Positions 33,395 to 42,446 of a stretch of DNA of 43,666 bases are shown one piece after another. The first letter of the stretch is position 1, and every line of letters starts with the position of its first letter. This DNA is from Nitrospirales bacterium (GTDB lineage Bacteria; Nitrospirota; Nitrospiria; Nitrospirales; UBA8639): assembly GCA_029261255.1 (NCBI GenBank), contig JAJDBQ010000183.1, positions 1 through 43,666 on the forward strand, read 5' to 3'. The notes under the pieces are model-generated. The model did no database searches, was not told the DNA's origin, and saw only the letters and a list, made by a program, of their open reading frames with translations. The position numbers and the translations under genes are program-made.

Positions 33395-33430
33395 ATCCCC
33401 TGATCAACTCTTGATCGGGGGATTTCTTTT
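33395..33430 (+). terminator. Rho-independent terminator
   Basis: ATCCCC-T-GATCA and TGATC-G-GGGGAT form a stem with a short ACTCT loop, followed by TTTCTTTTT, 20 bp after the stop of the plus-strand gene. Confidence 0.85.
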
Positions 33431-33451
33431 TCCCCATCTCCCTCTTCTTTT

Positions 33452-34105
33452 TTACCACCATTGCCATTCGTTCGTGGCCAGAACATGAATGCCGAGAATT
33501 AAGTTTGTCGTGGCATGGGCGACAACGCAAGGCCATAGCCGTCGTGTTTGATAATATAGGCAATTATACGCAATCCCAGCCATCATTCCAGCCAACCATA
33601 AGTTATGCTCTAGTCCGAATAGCAGAACTGTTGCACCAAAGGATGCAACGGTAAATGTCCCAAAGGCCACTTTTTCAAAATCAGGATTGACGACCCAGCG
33701 AATCAAAAAAGATCGCCAGAAAAGTTCTTCCATGAGAGGGACGACAATTGATGCCCCAAAAATTCTGATAGCAGCAAGTCCCCATCCTATTCCGGTGCCT
33801 TCTTCAAACGGGTTGTAGCCGGTCATCTCGCCTTGAATCGCCCACGACCAATCCATCCTGACCCACAGGACGTATACTAATATGCCGACGCCAATGCCTA
33901 ATCCAGCCTCCTTGGCATCTGAAAAAATGGGATCATGCAATTCCTGATACGACGACCAGAAATAGACGAGTAGGCCTAGTACTACGACTGTTTTAATGGG
34001 ATAAAGCCAAATGGCGCTTCCAGAATCAGCAGGGATGAGGCTGCTGATTCCAATGAATCCCATATAGGCAGCAAATGGAAGGATACGAGGCCACATCAAA
34101 TTCAC
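33452..34105 (-). CDS. CPBP/CAAX prenyl protease-like membrane protein, PEP-CTERM-associated type
   Basis: The 217-residue protein has about six to seven hydrophobic helices and the CPBP (Abi/CAAX) metalloprotease motifs: EELFWRSFLIRW (motif 1, E-E-x3-R), FGLEHNLW (motif 2 with the His) and VVAHATTNLILG (motif 3 with the His and Asn). The particular spacing and the opening WPRILPFAAYMGF recall the TIGR03008 group seen with exosortase/PEP-CTERM sorting systems. No exosortase gene is in the window. Its substrate is unknown. It is convergent with the plus-strand small gene across the terminator and downstream of the spermidine-synthase-like gene. Confidence 0.85.
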   Translation of the reverse strand: MNLMWPRILPFAAYMGFIGISSLIPADSGSAIWLYPIKTVVVLGLLVYFWSSYQELHDPIFSDAKEAGLGIGVGILVYVLWVRMDWSWAIQGEMTGYNPFEEGTGIGWGLAAIRIFGASIVVPLMEELFWRSFLIRWVVNPDFEKVAFGTFTVASFGATVLLFGLEHNLWLAGMMAGIAYNCLYYQTRRLWPCVVAHATTNLILGIHVLATNEWQWW

Positions 34106-34227
34106 CCTTTCGATAAAGGCAAGCTCTTGGAACAGCTGTCAAGGCAAGACTCGTCTTGTCCTGCGTCGTGTTACATTTTCGGAGAAAAGGGGGACGCTCT
34201 TGATGGTGGAGGGCTCACTGCAGGATG

Positions 34228-35781
34228 TTACGCTTCACCTTGAAGTAAATCTAGCGGAGAAAAATCGTCGGTAAGGATTTGTCCAGGCTTTAATGATACG
34301 GGCTCATGGGACAGGAAGAACTCCAACCCTTCAATCGGGAATTGTTGACGGTTCATCGATCGCGTCAGGCGATCCATAAATAGAGGCGACCGCATGGTTT
34401 CCACAGGCTTGCCGGCAAAGAAGATGAGGTTGACCGAGCCTTCTTTGATTTTCAGCCAATCGGGGCCTGCCACACCGTAGGTGGTAATGTTGTCAAACTC
34501 TAAGCCCATCGTCGTGAAGACGGCTTCGGCGCGACGTACATTCGCTGGGGCATCAGAAGAGGCCAAATTCACTGCTATTGCACCATCAGGATGCACATGG
34601 TTACGCAATTCATGAAAATATTCTTGGGTTGTCACATGGAAGGGAATCAAATGTCTGGCAAATACATCCACCCACACAACATCGTAGCGCGTCGGGTTGT
34701 TGCGGAGAAACGTCCGTGCATCTTGGACCACCACATGGTGATTGGCCGGTGGTGTATAGTCAAAATATTTGGCAGCAGCATTGACGACTGACGGGTCCAT
34801 CTCCACCACATCTAACTCCAAGTTTGGCCAATATTCAGCGAGCCATTTGGCAAGAGACCCACCGCCATGTCCCAAAATTAATCCGCGTGTTGGTTTCTCC
34901 ATAATGGGCAACACACCCATCATCACCTGGCTATAGGGCAGAGCCAAAAACGTCGGCTCAGCTTTCCACATGACGGCATGAAACGTATTATTTAAAATGA
35001 GATATCGAAATACGTCATTCTCACTCACCCGGACTTGCTGGTATGGACTATCTTCTTGGTGGATGGCCGGTGGTAAGACGATCACTGGATGAAACCCCAT
35101 CCACGTGATTCCACCAACAATGATAAGCAGTGCGACTTGAAGAAGAGGAGAGAATAGTCGAGATTGCAGAGTCCAAATGACTCCTAGAACCATCAGCACC
35201 ACGCCTAATATGGCCACCAATGTTGTACTGCCTATCCAGGTGAGTAAGAAAAATGATGTCCCCCACGTCCCAACCAGGCTTCCCAACGTAGAAACTGCGA
35301 TCATGGCACCAGTATGCCGGCCGAGATGTCCCATATCTGCAATTGCTAAACGCAACAACGCTGGCAAGACACCGCTCAATCCAAAAGCAGGAATTGCCAA
35401 TAGTGCACTGGCTGCAAAGCAGGGGCCCCAGCGTGGGTCCTGAACCCATTGAAAGACTTGAAACACGACCGGCTGTCCCGCCCAGGCCAACAGTAATGTC
35501 CAGCCTCCGGATGCCAATAACAGCCAGGCTAGGACTCGTTGGGGAAGATATCGATCAGCCAACCAACCTCCTGCTGCGTACCCAGTACTCATCGCTGCTA
35601 ATACGACGCCAATGAGCGCTCCCCAGACAAAGACTGAGCTGCCAAACACCGGGGCGAGCAAGCGGCTCCCAACAATTTCTAAGCCCATCACAACAGCTCC
35701 TGTGGTAAAGGCCGTCGCAAAGCACCACCATCGTGGTAGGCTAATAGGACCAGGAGATTGGGAGGACAGTGAGGGTGTCAT
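34228..35781 (-). CDS. Fused MFS-like/spermidine synthase-like protein
   Basis: The 517-residue protein joins a membrane part of about 8-10 helices (roughly 15-235) to a C-terminal Rossmann methyltransferase-type domain of spermidine synthase shape (about 245-510). Key motifs are ILGHGGGSLAKWL (nucleotide-binding G loop), DVVEMDPSVVNAA with the acidic end of strand 2, VVVQDARTFLRN and DVVWVDVFA. Family members are annotated as 'fused MFS/spermidine synthase', but few have been tested, and polyamine synthesis should not be assumed. The gene stands alone, 122 bp upstream of the CAAX-protease gene and divergent from murJ across 182 bp. Confidence 0.88.
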   Translation of the reverse strand: MTPSLSSQSPGPISLPRWWCFATAFTTGAVVMGLEIVGSRLLAPVFGSSVFVWGALIGVVLAAMSTGYAAGGWLADRYLPQRVLAWLLLASGGWTLLLAWAGQPVVFQVFQWVQDPRWGPCFAASALLAIPAFGLSGVLPALLRLAIADMGHLGRHTGAMIAVSTLGSLVGTWGTSFFLLTWIGSTTLVAILGVVLMVLGVIWTLQSRLFSPLLQVALLIIVGGITWMGFHPVIVLPPAIHQEDSPYQQVRVSENDVFRYLILNNTFHAVMWKAEPTFLALPYSQVMMGVLPIMEKPTRGLILGHGGGSLAKWLAEYWPNLELDVVEMDPSVVNAAAKYFDYTPPANHHVVVQDARTFLRNNPTRYDVVWVDVFARHLIPFHVTTQEYFHELRNHVHPDGAIAVNLASSDAPANVRRAEAVFTTMGLEFDNITTYGVAGPDWLKIKEGSVNLIFFAGKPVETMRSPLFMDRLTRSMNRQQFPIEGLEFFLSHEPVSLKPGQILTDDFSPLDLLQGEA

Positions 35782-35963
35782 ATGAGATAGATACCAAGGG
35801 GAAAAGGGAAATGATGCTAAAGCATGATCTTCAGGGTGTCAATTCAGGGCATGATGATCGTTTCAGAAATCAATTATTTCTCTTCAATGTTCTACCCCAC
35901 CGATAATTCTCAAGCTGGACAAGATGGAATTCATTCTCGTAATTCAGTAATATTTCCCTTCGG

Positions 35964-37589
35964 ATGACTCAATCCCCTTCACCTCCATCAGGATCAGTGT
36001 CTCCTCAAGAGCCGCAAGGTGAGACCCAACAGATCAGCCGAGCGGCGGGCGTGATCGGGGCCGCCACCTTGTGTAGTCGCATTCTGGGATTTATTCGCGA
36101 CATGATCTTGGCTAATTTGTTCGGAGCCAATGCCGCCGCCGATGCTTTTTACATCGCCTATCGCATCCCAAACCTTCTGCGGGAACTGTTTGCTGAAGGC
36201 TCCATGTCCTCGGCATTCATCCCGGTCTTTACCGAATATCATTCCACACGTTCAAAGCAAGAGGCGTGGGAGCTTGCCAGTGCGGCGTTTACCACACTCC
36301 TCACCCTGGTGACGTTCGTCACACTTCTCGGCATTCTAGCCGCCCCAAGTCTCGTCTGGTTATTGGCCCCCGGTCTCCATGAGGATGCGGCACAATTAGC
36401 CACCACCACATTGCTGACCCAAATCATGTTTCCCTACTTGCTCTTTGTGAGCTTGGCTGCTCTTGCCATGGGGATCCTTAACGCACTTCGTTCGTTCGCC
36501 ATCCCAGCCTTAGCTCCGGTTTTCTTCAATGTCTGCGTCATTGTCTTTGCTTTAGCCATCTCCCCGATGTTTGACCAACCGATTCTTGCTGTCGCCATCG
36601 GAATTGTGGTGGGAGGATTGGCGCAGTTTCTCATGCAACTTCCTGCGTTACACAAAAAGGGATTCTTACTTTCATGGAATTTCCATCCGACCCATCCGGG
36701 CGTGAAAAGAATGGGTGTTTTGCTCATTCCAACACTTTTAGGCTTAGCCGTGACGCAAATCAATTTAACGATTAGCACCATCTTAGCGTCCTATTTTGAG
36801 GGTGGCCCTACCTATTTGTTCTATGCCATGCGGCTGATTCAATTTCCATTAGGCATTTTTGGAGTAGCGATGGCTACTGCGATTTTGCCGAGCTTAGCCA
36901 AGCAGGCAGCAACTGGCGCGCATGATGAATTGCGAGCCACGGTCAATTTTGGTTTACGGATGGTGTTTTTCATTATCCTGCCCTCAATGGTAGGGCTCAT
37001 GTTGCTGAGAACACCGATTATTCATCTCTTCTTTGAACATGGAGCCTTTTCCGCGTTGGATACCATTGGCACTGCATCAGCTTTGCTCGGATTTTCTGTA
37101 GGCCTCTGGGCTTTTGCGAGTTATCGAATTTTGGCCATGGCCTTTTATTCCTTGCAAGACACGCGGACTCCCGCTGTTGTGGCCATTGTGTCTGTTGGAA
37201 TCAATATTGGATTGTCTCTGTGGCTTATGAGTCCACTAGGACATACTGGACTGGCTCTGGCTGCCGGGTTGGCGGCCATAGGCCACACTCTCATTCTCGC
37301 CGTCATTTTAGGACGACGTCTCCATGGGTTATTATGGCCAACATTAGGCGCGTCCCTGACTCGAACAGGAATCGCACTACTTCCCGTGATTGGCCTCTGT
37401 GTTTGGATGGCCTCACTTCCCTTATGGCATGAAGTTGGGCAAGGTCCGCAAAAAATGGGGTGGTTGCTTTTAGCCCTTGGCGGAAGTGCGATCGGGTATT
37501 TTGGGGTCCACTATCTTTTGCGTTCCGATGAACTGGAACATATGAAACTTATGGTGTTGCGAAGACTTCCAAAACGGTCTCCTCGATAA
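35964..37589 (+). CDS. murJ: Lipid II flippase MurJ
   Basis: MurJ moves lipid-linked peptidoglycan precursor across the inner membrane. The 541 residues have a 25-residue Pro/Ser/Gln-rich cytoplasmic start, then ISRAAGVIGAATLCSRILGFIRDMILANLFGA, the classic first helix with its conserved Arg, and ADAFYIAYRIPNLLRELFAEGSMSSAFIPVF, both hallmark sequences. About 14 transmembrane helices follow, which is the full family length. Later marks are MRLIQFPLGIFGVAMATAILP and LEHGAFSALDT-like (here FEHGAFSALDT). No peptidoglycan genes are beside it. The ATG at 35964 has no perfect ribosome-binding site. Confidence 0.96.
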   Translation: MTQSPSPPSGSVSPQEPQGETQQISRAAGVIGAATLCSRILGFIRDMILANLFGANAAADAFYIAYRIPNLLRELFAEGSMSSAFIPVFTEYHSTRSKQEAWELASAAFTTLLTLVTFVTLLGILAAPSLVWLLAPGLHEDAAQLATTTLLTQIMFPYLLFVSLAALAMGILNALRSFAIPALAPVFFNVCVIVFALAISPMFDQPILAVAIGIVVGGLAQFLMQLPALHKKGFLLSWNFHPTHPGVKRMGVLLIPTLLGLAVTQINLTISTILASYFEGGPTYLFYAMRLIQFPLGIFGVAMATAILPSLAKQAATGAHDELRATVNFGLRMVFFIILPSMVGLMLLRTPIIHLFFEHGAFSALDTIGTASALLGFSVGLWAFASYRILAMAFYSLQDTRTPAVVAIVSVGINIGLSLWLMSPLGHTGLALAAGLAAIGHTLILAVILGRRLHGLLWPTLGASLTRTGIALLPVIGLCVWMASLPLWHEVGQGPQKMGWLLLALGGSAIGYFGVHYLLRSDELEHMKLMVLRRLPKRSPR

Positions 37590-37773
37590 GGAAATTTCAA
37601 GAGAAGATAGGCTAGTCATGTCTTCCTCTATGGACAGAGCATTCACATTTGTGAGAAGAGAACGGTAGGGATATGAAGAAACAGGTAAAGACGGCTCACT
37701 CATGGGCCGATAGGACTCAGTTATGGGGTACGTATAGAAAACACTGAACCGGAGAAGAGGAGGGGGGAGCTTT

Positions 37774-38337
37774 ATGACGCCAATCCCTGATCACCATCCG
37801 CTGAAGCAGCTATTTGGTCGATTGACCGAACGAAATTTTTCCGAAGCCCTCGGCTGGCCTGACTTTCAAGTCACGGACTATGTCGCCAACCTTCTTCTTG
37901 AATTCATCCATTCAGATCAACTCTCCCGCATTGCCAATCACGAGGGTGAACCCGTCGAAACGGTCGTCGAATTGCTCTATGAAGCGGAGACGCATAGCCA
38001 GCAGACGTCCGCAGAAAAAGAATGTGACATTCATCGGCATATCGGGGATTTGACGTTGTTTCTGGCCGGAGTGTTCCCTGAGTATTGCCGTCGAATTAAA
38101 TGTTCCGGGTTAATCCACCACAAAGATTTCTTAGTGGACTATGTCAAAGCCGGTAAGCGATCCTATAGTATTGTGGCAGCTCACCAAGACCCGCAAGCCA
38201 AAAACCCACCCTCGCTCTTCCAGACACTATCAACCAACTTCGAATTATGTGTGGCTGGATTAGGATTTGTGCGATTAGATCTTGATCGCTTTCAAGATTC
38301 CCCTTCACCGCAGGCCAAGAAGACCATCTTCCATTGA
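37774..38337 (+). CDS. Conserved hypothetical soluble protein, 187 residues
   Basis: AGGAGGGGGGAG before the ATG at 37774 is a very strong start. The 187-residue protein has no membrane helix or signal peptide. The first part resembles a helical domain (LTERNFSEALGWPDF, DYVANLLLEFIHSDQLSRI). The middle has HIGDLTLFLAGVFPEYCRR, and the end has a beta/helical segment (SLFQTLSTNFELCVAGLGFVR). The family is unknown to me, though I have an impression of related hypothetical proteins in Nitrospira. It lies 185 bp after murJ and 274 bp before the HDOD-GGDEF gene, probably as a single transcript. Confidence 0.8.
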   Translation: MTPIPDHHPLKQLFGRLTERNFSEALGWPDFQVTDYVANLLLEFIHSDQLSRIANHEGEPVETVVELLYEAETHSQQTSAEKECDIHRHIGDLTLFLAGVFPEYCRRIKCSGLIHHKDFLVDYVKAGKRSYSIVAAHQDPQAKNPPSLFQTLSTNFELCVAGLGFVRLDLDRFQDSPSPQAKKTIFH

Positions 38338-38611
38338 ACATATGGGGAATTGCTTGATCCCGAGCTACGTGACCTCAGGATAGTCAAAATACATCATTGT
38401 CAGTCGCCACCGTAAAAAAACATCAAGAAATCAGCAGTCTGGTATCCATCTGGCTTTAGATTGCGCAAGATTGTACCGAAATACCCAGAGGAAACTCACG
38501 AGACATCCTCGTTGCTCCAACCCCTGTCTAGGAGGAGGGTGATAATCCATTGAGGGACGTGGCCGTTCAAAGTAATTTGAACAAGGTTCTGACTGAGAAA
38601 TAGCATTGCCT

Positions 38612-40132
38612 ATGGAACGAGAACTCCAAGAAAAGCTCCAATCGTGCCCGAATCTTCCTAGCCCTCCGGCTATCGCAATTAAAATTATTCAACTTGCGAA
38701 CGATCCAGATGTTGATTTCAAGAAAATTGTTCAGCTGCTGACTTGTGATCCCGCACTGACCAGTAAGATTTTGCGGATCGCGAATTCTCCGATCTATTCG
38801 TACGCCAAAAAAATCGAAAATCTTCAACAAGCTCTCATGGTGATTGGGCTCAATGCCACCATTTCCTTGGCCTTATCGTTTTCCTTAATCCCAGCACTTC
38901 AATCAAGCAAAGGGGCGGGGCTAGATTACGATCTCTATTGGAAGCGAGCCCTGATGTCTGGCATTGCATGTCAGGTCATTGGGAAGGTTTGCGAAGTGAT
39001 AGAAATTGAAGAATTGTATCTCGCTGGCCTACTCCAAGATTTAGGCATGCTGGCATTGGATCAAGTGTTCCCAGATCTCTATCTCGCTTATACAGGACAA
39101 CAAAGTAATCATGCGAGTTTGATCGCACATGAGGAGCAATCGCTTGGCCTCACGCATGGGGCCGTGGGGAGTTGGCTCTTGACGCAGTGGAACCTCCCAG
39201 ATCGTTTACGCGTGGCTGTTGCTGGTAGTGACGACCCTACTCGTATCCCGATCGAAGACGAACGAGCAACGTTCACGCATTGCGTCACGCTCTCTGGCAT
39301 GATTGCAGAAATATTTTTAAGGGAAATCGATGACACATACCTGCAGTGCGTGAAACAACAAGCCAGTTCGTTATTGCAACTCACACCCGAAACACTCATG
39401 ACTGTACTCGAAACAGTCAAAGAACGCCTGCCCGATACCGAAAAAGTATTTGAAACCAACTTGCAGACCTGGAACGATCCTCAAAGTATTTTAGAACATG
39501 CCCGAGAATCATTGTTAATGAGAAATCTCCAAGCGCTGCAACAGGTTGAACAGCTCAAACTCGATACGGTCAACATGGAAGAGCAGTTTTCTCATTTAAA
39601 AGAAACGAACCGTCACGATGCCTTAACGGGAACACTCACGAGAGCGCATCTTGATTCATGCATGGAAACGGCTTTCGAGCGAGCCGTAGCGGACGGGGAA
39701 TGCTTAACCCTGATTTTCGGAGACCTCGATAAATTTAAATCGGTGAATGACACCTATGGCCATCAGGCAGGAGATCTGGTCCTTCAATCTGCAGCTCGTC
39801 TTCTTCTCACCAGCCTTCGTGGGACAGACAAGGTGGGACGATTTGGTGGGGAAGAGTTTGTCCTGATACTGACCAAATCATCAGGTTCAGGAGCTGAAAT
39901 GGTGAGTGAGCGAATCCTGGAAGCTTTTCGCAATGCCCAACATGAAATTTCCAAAGACCAAAGCCTCACCGTGACTATTTCCCTGGGGGTGGCTACGCAT
40001 ACCCCAGAAGATCCGTATTCTTCGGTCCAAGAACTACTTCGCCATGCTGATGAAGCTGTCTATTACTCCAAGACACATGGTGGAAATCGCTGTTCCACAT
40101 ATGAAGCCATGAAGACCGCACAGACAGCATAG
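38612..40132 (+). CDS. HDOD-GGDEF diguanylate cyclase-type signalling protein
   Basis: The 506-residue protein has an N-terminal HDOD domain (about 10-210: LPSPPAIAIKIIQLANDPD, DPALTSKILRIANSPIY, LAGLLQDLGMLAL), a linker with a coiled stretch (about 285-335) and a C-terminal GGDEF domain (about 340-500). The signature is GGEEF near residue 409, an active variant. The inhibitory I-site RxxD (RGTD) lies five residues before it. It should therefore make cyclic di-GMP and be inhibited by its product. HDOD domains bind partner proteins. The start at the ATG 38612 was chosen over a TTG at 38606. No motility or EAL gene is adjacent. Confidence 0.93.
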   Translation: MERELQEKLQSCPNLPSPPAIAIKIIQLANDPDVDFKKIVQLLTCDPALTSKILRIANSPIYSYAKKIENLQQALMVIGLNATISLALSFSLIPALQSSKGAGLDYDLYWKRALMSGIACQVIGKVCEVIEIEELYLAGLLQDLGMLALDQVFPDLYLAYTGQQSNHASLIAHEEQSLGLTHGAVGSWLLTQWNLPDRLRVAVAGSDDPTRIPIEDERATFTHCVTLSGMIAEIFLREIDDTYLQCVKQQASSLLQLTPETLMTVLETVKERLPDTEKVFETNLQTWNDPQSILEHARESLLMRNLQALQQVEQLKLDTVNMEEQFSHLKETNRHDALTGTLTRAHLDSCMETAFERAVADGECLTLIFGDLDKFKSVNDTYGHQAGDLVLQSAARLLLTSLRGTDKVGRFGGEEFVLILTKSSGSGAEMVSERILEAFRNAQHEISKDQSLTVTISLGVATHTPEDPYSSVQELLRHADEAVYYSKTHGGNRCSTYEAMKTAQTA

Positions 40133-40499
40133 TTCTCCTCTGCATTCTCGTTTGGTAAACGTCTGTTACTCCGATATATATATTCTCAGGATGAAAGATA
40201 TCCTCAGATACGTGTATCCTTGGCTCTTCTGAGGCATTTGAGGAGCGCTAACTGCTCTAAGGGATGGTGCTCTCATCATCCATAGAGTTCTTGGTAAACG
40301 TAATGAATTGCCGAAATTCTGGTTTAGTTTGGAGGCATTCTTCTGGACGAGTTTTGCGCTATTTTTCATGTATCATGCACATGGACTGCATAGGAAGCGT
40401 CATCATCGGTGAAAATTCATTGAAATCCCTTTCTTCTCATATACACAAAACCGCTAGTTGATCAAAGAGAGAAATTGCGCTAAAAATACGACCGAGGCA
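40133..40499. other. 367-bp gene-free spacer
   Basis: No coding frame is convincing; the one at 40264-40461 lacks a ribosome-binding site. Short inverted repeats (CTCAGGAT...ATCCTCAG near 40185 and GATACGTGTATC near 40208) may be weak hairpins after the HDOD-GGDEF gene. Confidence 0.4.
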
Positions 40500-40958
40500 A
40501 TGACAATGCATACTTCAATCTTTCATCTTTCTTTTCCTGTTCGAGATATCGAATCAACCAAAGCATTTTATGCTGATGGCTTAGGATGTCGCATCGGACG
40601 GCAATCAGCGGTCGCCATCATGTTAGATTTTCATGGACATCAACTCGTGGCTCAAGTCACAGAAGACTTGGGAGTCCCTCAAAAAAATATTTACCCGAGG
40701 CATTTTGGTCTTGTGTGTGAAACAGAAGACGAGTGGACGCAATTGCGAGATCGAGCCAAGAAGAATCAATTGACGTTTTTTCGTGAGCCTCAACGTCGCT
40801 TCTCAGGTAAACCCATCGAGCATCTCTCTTTTTTCCTCAGAGACCCATCCCAGAATCTTCTTGAATTCAAGTTTTATCTCAATGCAAATGCGATCTTAGG
40901 GGAGCAAAGTTTTTCTCAGATTGGGGATGAACATGAGCGTCTATCACCAGAGGGGTAG
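40500..40958 (+). CDS. VOC (glyoxalase/bleomycin-resistance) superfamily protein
   Basis: From the ATG at 40500 (GAGG just upstream; an ATG at 40506 is better spaced) the product is 152 residues. It shows the paired beta-alpha-beta-beta-beta modules of the VOC fold: FHLSFPVRDIESTKAFYADGLG at the start, and HFGLVCETEDEW and PIEHLSFFLRDPSQNLLEFKFY at the end. Metal-ligand positions can be proposed at His9, His68 and Glu132. The family includes glyoxalases, ring-cleavage dioxygenases and resistance proteins, so the substrate is not known. It is convergent with the 91-residue protein gene, with a terminator between them. Confidence 0.87.
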   Translation: MTMHTSIFHLSFPVRDIESTKAFYADGLGCRIGRQSAVAIMLDFHGHQLVAQVTEDLGVPQKNIYPRHFGLVCETEDEWTQLRDRAKKNQLTFFREPQRRFSGKPIEHLSFFLRDPSQNLLEFKFYLNANAILGEQSFSQIGDEHERLSPEG

Positions 40959-41040
40959 CAAATATCTTTCTCTTAGAAAGGAAATGCACTGTGTGCAACC
41001 GTTGAGGTGCAATAAGAGGCAAAAGGAGCAAGACGACAAT

Positions 41041-41080
41041 AAAAAAAAGAGCCTGTGTGGAGATCTTCCACACAGGCTCT
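41041..41080 (-). terminator. Very strong Rho-independent terminator (minus strand)
   Basis: A perfect 15-bp stem, AAGAGCCTGTGTGGA (41046-41060) with TCCACACAGGCTCTT (41066-41080), has a five-base loop. On the minus strand it is followed by a T-run (A at 41041-41047 on the plus strand). It ends the 91-residue protein transcript. Confidence 0.92.
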
Positions 41081-41121
41081 TCTATTGAACATGTCTTTTG
41101 GCTTATACCTGAAGGAGAGCG

Positions 41122-41397
41122 TTAGCGGTTTCCCGTGGAGAAACCACTCTTCATGTCGTCAATTTTATCGTTGATTCTTTCTTTCGTCTTCGATTGAATT
41201 TCTTCCCCTTTGCTTTGCTTGTTTGCTTCACCCTTCGCTTCTTTCACCTTGTCTTCGGCTTCAGTCGCCATGTTCTTCAGCTTCGACTCAGCATTTTCGA
41301 CCTTTCCTTTATCCATGCCGAGATCAAGAGCAGAGCCCACAGAGCTGAATGCCAATAAGAAAATTCCGGTTAACAATGTGGCAAGTACATGTCTCAT
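41122..41397 (-). CDS. Small exported charged helical protein (LEA-like)
   Basis: The 91-residue protein starts behind AGAGGAGGTG at 41397. Residues 1-23 form a signal peptide (LLTGIFLLAFSSVGSA). The mature 68 residues are made of charged, Lys/Glu-rich repeats (KVENAESKLKNMATEAEDKV, GEANKQSKGEEI, SKTKERINDKIDD) with no Cys and almost no bulky hydrophobics. Such patterns resemble CsbD/LEA-type stress proteins and amphipathic helices, but this is a compositional likeness only. The strong ribosome-binding site and strong terminator suggest an abundant transcript. It probably acts in the periplasm. Confidence 0.8.
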   Translation of the reverse strand: MRHVLATLLTGIFLLAFSSVGSALDLGMDKGKVENAESKLKNMATEAEDKVKEAKGEANKQSKGEEIQSKTKERINDKIDDMKSGFSTGNR

Positions 41398-41530
41398 CCT
41401 ACACCTCCTCTAATTGGTGAAAACCTGAAAAGAATTAATAAAAGAATGTAGAGGGAGTAGAAAAGTGTGGTGCCTTTGCGGTGGAAAAGTCAAGACTATG
41501 AATCTTGTATTCCTCTCGCGTGACTCGGTT

Positions 41531-42160
41531 TTACCCCAAAGCCTCTAAAACTTCCTCGTAATGTCCATCGACTTTGACCTTGGGAAACACATGGCTAATG
41601 GTTCCATCTTTGGCAATCAGTACGGTGGTTCGTTCAATCCCCATATATTTGCGACCATACATTGATTTTTCTTTCCACACGCCGTAGGCCTGAATCATGG
41701 CCTTGGATTCGTCACTTAACAGCGGAAAATTAAAATCGTATTTGTTGGAAAACTTTTGATGAGAAGCGACAGAGTCGGCACTGACCCCCAAAACTACAGC
41801 CCCTTTTTTTCTAATGGCCGGTAACCCATCTCGGAAAGAGCAGGCCTCCTTAGTGCACCCGGACGTATCATCTTTGGGATAAAAGAAGAGGACAACCTTT
41901 TTCCCTTTCAATTCCGACAATTTCACGACTTGCCCTTTCTCGTTGGGCAAAGAAAAGACTGGCGCACGACTGCCAACTTTGAGCCCACTTGGCACAACGG
42001 GTCCTTTTTCTTTTGCAGGGATGGATGCGCTCTTCTTGGCCACTGATGATTTCGTTTTCGTTGTGGGCGTTTTCTTTGGTGTGACTTTGGCCTTAGCCGC
42101 GTTTTTTGTTAGGCCAGACGTTGGCTTACTTCCCTTGCCCGATTGGGTCTTTGCCGGCAT
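41531..42160 (-). CDS. bcp: Peroxiredoxin, PrxQ/BCP type, with Lys-rich N-terminal tail
   Basis: The ATG at 42160 (AAGGAGG seven bases before) gives 209 residues. Residues 1-52 are a low-complexity tail with 14 Lys plus Ala, Thr, Ser and Pro (KAKVTPKKTPTTKTKSS), like histone H1 C-tails. Residues 60-209 form a PrxQ-type peroxiredoxin: GSRAPVFSLP, FFYPKDDTSGCTKEACSFRD with peroxidatic Cys102 and resolving Cys107 (the Cys-x4-Cys PrxQ pattern), and IERTTVLIAKDG. It should reduce H2O2 and organic hydroperoxides with thioredoxin. The tail is not part of the usual family and could bind DNA or membranes. An in-frame start at 42208 would lengthen it with no ribosome-binding site. Confidence 0.93.
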   Translation of the reverse strand: MPAKTQSGKGSKPTSGLTKNAAKAKVTPKKTPTTKTKSSVAKKSASIPAKEKGPVVPSGLKVGSRAPVFSLPNEKGQVVKLSELKGKKVVLFFYPKDDTSGCTKEACSFRDGLPAIRKKGAVVLGVSADSVASHQKFSNKYDFNFPLLSDESKAMIQAYGVWKEKSMYGRKYMGIERTTVLIAKDGTISHVFPKVKVDGHYEEVLEALG

Positions 42161-42446
42161 GAGAACCTCCTTTTGATGAGCGTGTAAAATGAATGGCTCG
42201 ATAAACATTCAATTCTTATGAATGATGGTCAGTTCGATTGGATATTCCAATGTTTTTGGGTTGGCTATTCTACAATGTTTCAAGTGTAGAGTTCCTCTTT
42301 TTCTGAAATGAAATATCAAGGAAAGGCTTGGAGCCTCTTCCGCTTCATGAACGGGTGACGACAAAGCGCGACATTCATATGTGGAAGACGCTGAACTAGC
42401 GTGAGTGATTGAGGAGATTCTAAGTACAGGGTTGGATGGGGGGAAC

